A stretch of DNA of 64,000 nt from positions 40,486 to 104,485 of the forward strand of contig NW_025937535.1 of assembly GCF_000764305.2 (NCBI RefSeq), read 5' to 3'. A model generated the notes under the pieces. The model saw nothing but the letters and a program-made list of their open reading frames with translations, did not search any database and had not been told where the DNA came from. This stretch comes from Hyalella azteca. Its lineage: Eukaryota; Arthropoda; Malacostraca; Amphipoda; Hyalellidae. This document shows positions 58,870 to 64,000 of this stretch, one piece after another. The position numbers were made by a program, and so were the translations under genes. Every line of letters begins with the position of its first letter. Positions within the stretch are counted from its first letter, which is position 1.

Positions 58870-58974
58870 GCATCAGTCAGTCATGAGGACAAATATGGCA
58901 ACACTGCCCTGCACTACGCCTGCCTATTGGCTCCCTCGAAGTCTGCGGACACAATCTTGTCTGCTATTCTGACT
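58870..58974 (+). pseudogene. Ankyrin exon 4 fragment, version B
   Basis: Same 105 bases as 48511-48615, then SINE sequence. The common end point with copy A (after ATTCTGACT) is notable. Confidence 0.7.
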
Positions 58975-58977
58975 AAG

Positions 58978-59095
58978 CAGAATTGTAGCAGTGAGTTGCG
59001 AGTTCGAGACCGCAAAATACTGTGAATGTTCTGCGATGTTAAGAATCGGCGACAGGCCTACGGCCTAATAAACGCTGAAACCACTATATTATATT
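58978..59095 (+). mobile_element. SINE 3' half with stem-loop tail
   Basis: AGCAGAATTGTAGCAGTGAG onward matches 60516-60606. TCGGCG (59046-59051) pairs with CGCTGA (59073-59078). TATTA repeats follow. Confidence 0.75.
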
Positions 59096-59126
59096 ATTAT
59101 AATGATCATATATCATGCTGGTGCAG

Positions 59127-59151
59127 CTGGACGCCAGCACGCTGCTGCTGG
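59127..59151 (+). pseudogene. Ankyrin exon 5, 25-bp stub
   Basis: Preceded by GGTGCAG; repeats the first 25 bases of the exon at 59315 and then diverges. Confidence 0.65.
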
Positions 59152-59314
59152 AGGCACATATCTACCTGATATTACAATTCTATTATAATAATTCAATATT
59201 ATGCTGGTACAGCTGGGTCCATATATTGACATATTTATCACATTAATTGAAGTGATGACTAATAAGTTATTCTACATGTTATACTTATATTATAATTATA
59301 TATTCCTGGCACAG

Positions 59315-59426
59315 CTGGACGCCAGCACGCTGCTGCTGGACGCAGGCTGCCACATCAACGTGAGCGACCGCGACGGCCGCACGCCCCTCATGCTCGCCGC
59401 CACCGCCGGCAACGTGCAGCTCATTG
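59315..59426 (+). CDS. Ankyrin gene exon 5
   Basis: 112 bp encoding LDASTLLLDAGCHINVSDRD and GRTPLMLAATAGNVQLI; acceptor TGGCACAG, donor GTGCGT. The in-frame partner upstream is the end of 59901-60078 (AAAKGN), which here lies downstream. Confidence 0.8.
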
Positions 59427-59787
59427 GTGCGTGCCACGTGGCCAGGGGAAGTGGCCAATAAAAGGCCACGTTACCTTTCGAAATAAAAGGCCAATTTACC
59501 AAACTCAATAAAAAGGCCAATTTAGACTTAATACACAACTCTGAACGGTCTCATTTCAATGTTTACAAATATTGAACGGGGCAAATAGCAAATATGGGTT
59601 ACAATGTTTTGGTTTATAGAGTTTTATATTACAAATTACATTTGGTTCAAGGTTCTCGTATATTTTAGCCGGCAAACTCAAACAGAAATAGGCCCAAATT
59701 TGAGAATCTGGCCGCCGGAGCCAACTAGCTCTAGCGGACCGCTGGCCATTAGTATAGTATAGTATAGTATAGTATAGTATAGTATCT

Positions 59788-59900
59788 TCGGCATTTAAAG
59801 AATAGGCCTGGATAGGCCTGTCGCCGATTCTTGTACTTTTCTTGACTAGACTGGCCTTTTGATCAGATCTTTTCAACGGACGGTAGATATAAAATAGCTT
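59788..59900 (-). mobile_element. SINE-like tail, minus strand, with AGTAT microsatellite
   Basis: Minus strand: AAGAATCGGCGACAGGCC, AGGCCTATTCTTTAAATGCC, then ACTAT repeats (59750-59785). Confidence 0.65.
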
Positions 59901-60078
59901 CAGTCATGAGGACAAATATGGCAACACTGCCCTGCACTACGCCTGCCTATTGGCTCCCTCGAAGTCTGCGGACACAATCTTGTCTGCTATTCTGACTGTC
60001 GTCGACCAATCAGAAATTCTCGAAGCCACTAACAAAGATGGCGACACCGCCTTGCATTTTGCGGCGGCCAAAGGCAAT
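59901..60078 (+). CDS. Ankyrin gene exon 4 (most complete copy)
   Basis: Encodes HEDKYGNTALHYACLL, then VVDQSEILEATNKDGDTALH and FAAAKGN, donor GTAAGT, phase 0. Its first eight or so bases and acceptor are replaced by SINE sequence. Confidence 0.8.
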
Positions 60079-60399
60079 GTAAGTAACTCGTCTAAAATAA
60101 TTGTATCACATTCAACAAGCTTTGTTGGAGTAATTTTAATAATTTCATAAATCGTAATAATTTAATATCGATATTTCGCAAAATATCTGTAGCTTCCGTT
60201 CCTGCGCATATGCCTAATTTCTCTTCTACTTCCATGCCCGCGCATGTGCTAAGTATAAACAAATTACACGTTCTTACAGACATGCCTAATCGACATTTAT
60301 AGCATTATTCGACGTAATAATGCTATATCGACATATTTATCTCATTAATTGAAGTGATAACTAATAAGCTATTATTTATTTTATAATTATATTGTATTA

Positions 60400-60606
60400 A
60401 AGTGTGGTTACAGTTCAGAGTACCAAGATTGGCGCAGAGAGGCGCGGGTTCGATCCCAGCTCTGTGCGCCAGTTTCTGGTCAGAATCGGCAAGAAGGCCG
60501 GGCGGTTAAGCATAGCAGAATTGTAGCAGTGAGTTGCGAGTTCGAGACCGCAAAATACTGTGAATGTTCTGCGATGTTAAGAATCGGCGACAGGCCTACG
60601 GCCTAA
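60400..60606 (+). mobile_element. tRNA-derived SINE, nearly full length
   Basis: GTGGTTACAGTTCAGAG, perfect box B GGTTCGATCC at 60447-60456, GGCCGGGCGGTTAAGCA, GAGTTGCGAGTTCGAGACC, and the TCGGCGACAGGCC tail. It runs into a 21-bp repeat. Confidence 0.85.
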
Positions 60607-60692
60607 TAACCCAAATATATCATTTATTCCCCAAATATATCATTTATTCCCCAAATATATCATTTATTCCCCAAATATATCATTTATTCGCC
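60606..60692. repeat. 21-bp repeat
   Basis: Four units of CCCAAATATATCATTTATTC following the SINE. Confidence 0.85.
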
Positions 60693-60699
60693 CAAGGAA

Positions 60700-61800
60700 A
60701 CATTTAGGGAGTTTTTATGACGTAATATTATAGTTCAATAATATAAATAGTAATAATATAGTGTTCAATAGTTGATGGGGCAAAAATGCTTGAAATGTTC
60801 ATAGTCGAAACGTTAACAAATGCAATGGGTGAAAATTGAGAATAAATAAATAGAAGTATAAAGGTTTTATTCACGCACTGATCAGCATGAGGTTTATCAA
60901 GGTTAATTCCGTACAAATTGATAGATATTAGAAATATTTTCGTATTATAAGAAATTGTTGTAGCTAACCTATCGTGGTCTTTGAATAGATATTTATAATA
61001 TATATTATTGTTAATTTAATCTAATATATTAATATAATAAACAAAAGAAGTTTTTCATTGTCCTGCTATAGATAACCACACAACTTGTAATCCAATACAA
61101 TTTTGCTTTAATTTGAAATTTGAAAATAAAAAAAAATTCATCTAATAAAAAAATAAAAAATTCATCTAATTGACTGCAAGTCTCAGATTATTCACATATA
61201 ATAGATTAATTTAAATTGATCAACGTTCAAGATAAGATAATACATCACAATGCTACATGTAGTCATGAACATATAGGCGTGCTCGCTGTCACGTCAATGA
61301 CGTCATCACATAGGCAACGTGATGTCTAGGATATCTTATCAATAGGAATAGTCAAGAATAATATATAGTATAATATAAATATAGTATAGTATCATAAAAT
61401 AGAGCCCTACAGTTAAATAATATTTAAAAAACGTCACACAGCATCGCCACGCCATTCAACACGTACATTTCAACGGATTCAACATTTTTCTTCAATAAAT
61501 ATCAAGATATTGTCCTTGCGCATTATTTCAACAATATATAACATCTTAATATATTTCAACACTATATAACATCTTAATATATTTCAACAGTATATAATAT
61601 CTTAATATATCTTCTAGTATAATGGCACTAGATTGCATGAATCGCAGATTCACTAGAAATTTGAAAGCAAAGAAAACTCCACAAAAATTCAGCATATTTC
61701 TATATAAAACGTTTCAGAGACCATCTCCATCATCAGTTCGATCTAGAACACAAATTAATAAAGTTTTGAGTCAAAAGAAAAAACACAGAAGTTAAAAACC
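60700..61800. other. No gene seen
   Basis: AT-rich. A 28-bp repeat with CATCTTAATATATTTCAACA lies at about 61535-61620. Confidence 0.6.
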
Positions 61801-61814
61801 TAAATTTACAGGCA

Positions 61815-61990
61815 GAATATAGAATAGAATAGAATAAAATAGAATAGAATATAATAGAATAGAATAGAAGTGTCGGCACTGAAGAAATAGGCCCATGGTC
61901 TGTTGCCGATTCTCGAATTTTTCGTGACTTGATTCACAAGGGACCCGGCCTTTGGAACCCGATCTTTCCATAGCTGACGATTGATTGAGA
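61815..61990 (-). mobile_element. SINE-like element, minus strand
   Basis: Close copy of 42418-42555. TCGGCA and TGCCGA face each other at 61873-61909, and a TATTC-type tail occupies 61815-61868. Confidence 0.75.
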
Positions 61991-62016
61991 TAGCTGCTGG
62001 ACTTATTGCCTGGTAA

Positions 62017-64000
62017 GGGGAAGCTGGGGATGGGGTGGGGATACGTCCAATCAGACGAGGGGACGTGGACAGACCCAACGGGAGTCCCACGAAGCCCCAC
62101 AGACAAGAGGACACACTTACCAGTCCTAAAAGTAGTCCTACGAAGCCCCACAGAAAATGGTCCAGTAACGCCAGCCTCTTGTCTGGGGAAGAGGCCCTGA
62201 GGAGTGACTCGTGTCTGGGGTCTGTCGAGACCGTCAAAGAAAATCCCTTCCCTCATGGGGAGCGTCCGGGGCGACACTCCCTGTCTACCCTCGGCAGTCC
62301 CTGGACTTCTGCGTCTAATTTAGAAATCAGTCCCGAAGACGCGGGGATTTCCGTCTTCTTGGATTCAAATTCCGCAGAAAATGGGGAGGTGAAACCCCGA
62401 GGTATTTTTCCCGCTGCCGATAGTCAGAGTCAGGAATCTATTCTAGGGGAAGATGGGGAAAAGTTTAAAGGAAATGATGAAGGAAGAATATTTTCAGGTA
62501 CGCATGCTGATGGGAAAAGTGTCAATAAGCAAGAAAATATTTCTCTTTCCGGTACCAACTTGAGTGACGAAGTGAAGGAAAAAGGTTTTTCTTCAAATTC
62601 TAAAATGTCTAAATTTGGCAATAAAGTAAAACGGGAAAAAATTATCGGAAATAGCCAAGAAGATTCGTCATTTTTTGGAAGCAGCGTAGATGGTTCTACA
62701 GATCAGGACAGTTCTGGCAAGAACCAGTCAGACCGAAAAGACAGCAGCCCTTCAAGTTCTTGGGACAACCCCACCGACTCTGTATCGCTGAAGCTCTTCG
62801 GTGAGAAATCCAGACTAAGTCTAGATGGATATCTGGACGAGAGTGTCGGGGTATCCACCGTATCCACTGCTCCACCAAAACAGGACATCTCCCTGTGTAA
62901 TCAAGCTATCCATCAAGTTGGTAAAGGGTCTTTTGATGACGATGATATGGAGAGCCTGTGGGATCATCCTGTGGGAAAAGAGCAGGAAGCAGTCAACCTA
63001 AGACGTACCCAAGAAGTTTTCCAGGAGACCGAAACGTCCGATGATATATCCTTCTCGAGAGAAGATGACATTCTGCCTCTTGAAACTACCCAAATTCACG
63101 CCTGTGAGGTCGATAATAAGTTGAAGAAAGTTGTCAAACAATCCCATAGTGATGCTTCATCTAGCGATATCTCCAGTGAAGACCCAGGACCTCCAACTCC
63201 ACCTATCGAGGGGGACGAACTGCAGACGCCAATGCCGGACCTGGAACATCCTGGTCACTTGGGATCAGCTTCCAAGGGAAAAAATTTGCTCTATCCTGAT
63301 ATGTTTTGTGATCTTAACTCAAAAAGTTCCGTTGATTCCAAAGGAAGACCAAAAGAAATTCCTTCCGGTGAAGAGGAGGTTCCTGCTAGTGAAGAGGTTC
63401 TTGCTAGCGAAGAGAAGGTTCCTGCTGGTGAAGAGGAAGGCCCTGCTGGTGAAGAAGACGTCCCTATTACTGAAGAGGGGCTTCCTACTGGTGAAAGGAA
63501 GGTTCCTGCTGGTGAAACTGAGGTTCATGATGGTGAAGACGATGTTCGTGCCGGTGAAAAGGAGTTTTCTGCTGGTGCAGAAGAGGTTATTGCTGGTGCA
63601 GATAAGGTCCTACTGAAAGGACAAGCTCGAGTTCCCTCTGAGGATCCTGAGGACAGTCCAGACGAAGACGTACACGGCACCCGTCGTCTGGACAGGCGGG
63701 ACACGCTGATGGGGGTGGAGGAGATATGGGAGGCCAATGCCAGCCTAGAAGTAGAAGACTCATTTCTGGCCAAACTCTCGGACGGTAAAACCAAAAGACA
63801 TTCGCTTACTGCAAGCGCAGATTTAAAATTTAGTCTTGGGTCTCTGTCGCCTTGTGGTAGCTCCATTAATCTATCTGATGGGTTGAATCTGTCGCCTATA
63901 AATCGTCCAAAATTTGATGTGTTGATAAGCCCGAAGGATTTGGTGATGACGGACGCATCTCCTGAAGAAGAACAGAAAAAGGTTCCTAGTCGTGCCATGA
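62017..64000 (+). CDS. Long acidic exon of the ankyrin gene, running off the window
   Basis: One frame is open from after the TAA at 62014 to the window end, over 660 codons; the acceptor is probably CCAATCAG at about 62052 or GTGGACAG near 62071. The product is Ser/Asp/Glu-rich: KPHRQEDTLTSPKSSPTKPH, SWDNPTDSVSLKLFGEKSRL, SSSDISSEDPGPPTPPIEG. Reiterated blocks of the type VPAGEE occupy 63361-63610, and a conserved-looking end SLTASADLKFSLGSLSPCGS follows. No membrane segment. N-terminal ankyrin repeats with a long acidic tail recall ANKRD26-type centriolar proteins, but I cannot show orthology. Confidence 0.75.

Larger units (their letters stand above)
52825..58974 (+). other. Ankyrin locus, version B of an apparent false duplication
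   Basis: Partner of 41250-48615. It has the longer LINE fragment, the 55301 transposon and ankyrin exon 2; it lacks the MITEs at 41416, 45742 and 48235. Confidence 0.7.

Noticed and set aside
61792..62277. Minus-strand 161- and 143-codon frames
   Set aside because: Shadows of the SINE-like element and of the plus-strand acidic exon.
63131..63616. 161-codon plus-strand frame with LLVKRRF repeats
   Set aside because: Another frame of the acidic repeat; the frame open from 62017 to the window end is the real one.

Overview
The window is eukaryotic nuclear DNA. The genes are split by GT-AG introns whose phases can be checked, coding exons are sparse, and the space between them is filled with minisatellites, MITEs, tRNA-derived SINEs and a decayed LINE. 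The mix fits an arthropod, perhaps a malacostracan crustacean, but nothing in the sequence settles the species.

Layout. (1) 1.4-13.7 kb, minus strand: two tandem paralogues of an unrecognised family. Each has seven matching coding exons and is built from two copies of one four-part module (12882-13677 down to 7512; 5527-5980 down to 1465). (2) 13.9-24 kb: no convincing gene. It holds a 25-bp satellite, a CCAAT-box/GC-box/CArG cluster, a nested pair of DNA transposons (20533-22804 with 20850-21930 inside) and a 19-bp minisatellite. (3) 24.0-38.0 kb, plus strand: an FBXL6 orthologue. One 6.9-kb exon encodes a roughly 2,260-residue low-complexity extension and the start of the F-box; six short exons encode the leucine-rich repeats. 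Minisatellites sit at or beside nearly all its splice junctions, and several units copy the exon end plus the donor. (4) 38-41 kb: repeats. (5) 41.2-64 kb, plus strand: an ankyrin-repeat gene with an RFX-type X-box in its promoter, ending in a long acidic exon that runs off the window.

The ankyrin region is not trustworthy as assembled. 41.25-48.6 kb and 52.8-59.0 kb are two versions of one locus, probably two haplotypes placed in series. Two perfect or near-perfect Nextera junction adapters (54166-54203, 58553-58589) and three single Ns (47559, 54273, 58642) sit at the breaks, and the ankyrin exons are out of order. The duplication is still useful: it supplies empty and filled sites for several transposons, which gives their exact ends and target-site duplications.

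The best candidates for undescribed biology are the splice-site-seeded minisatellites of FBXL6, the doubled-module gene family, and a covarying stem-loop shared by the 3' tails of several unrelated-headed SINE-like elements.
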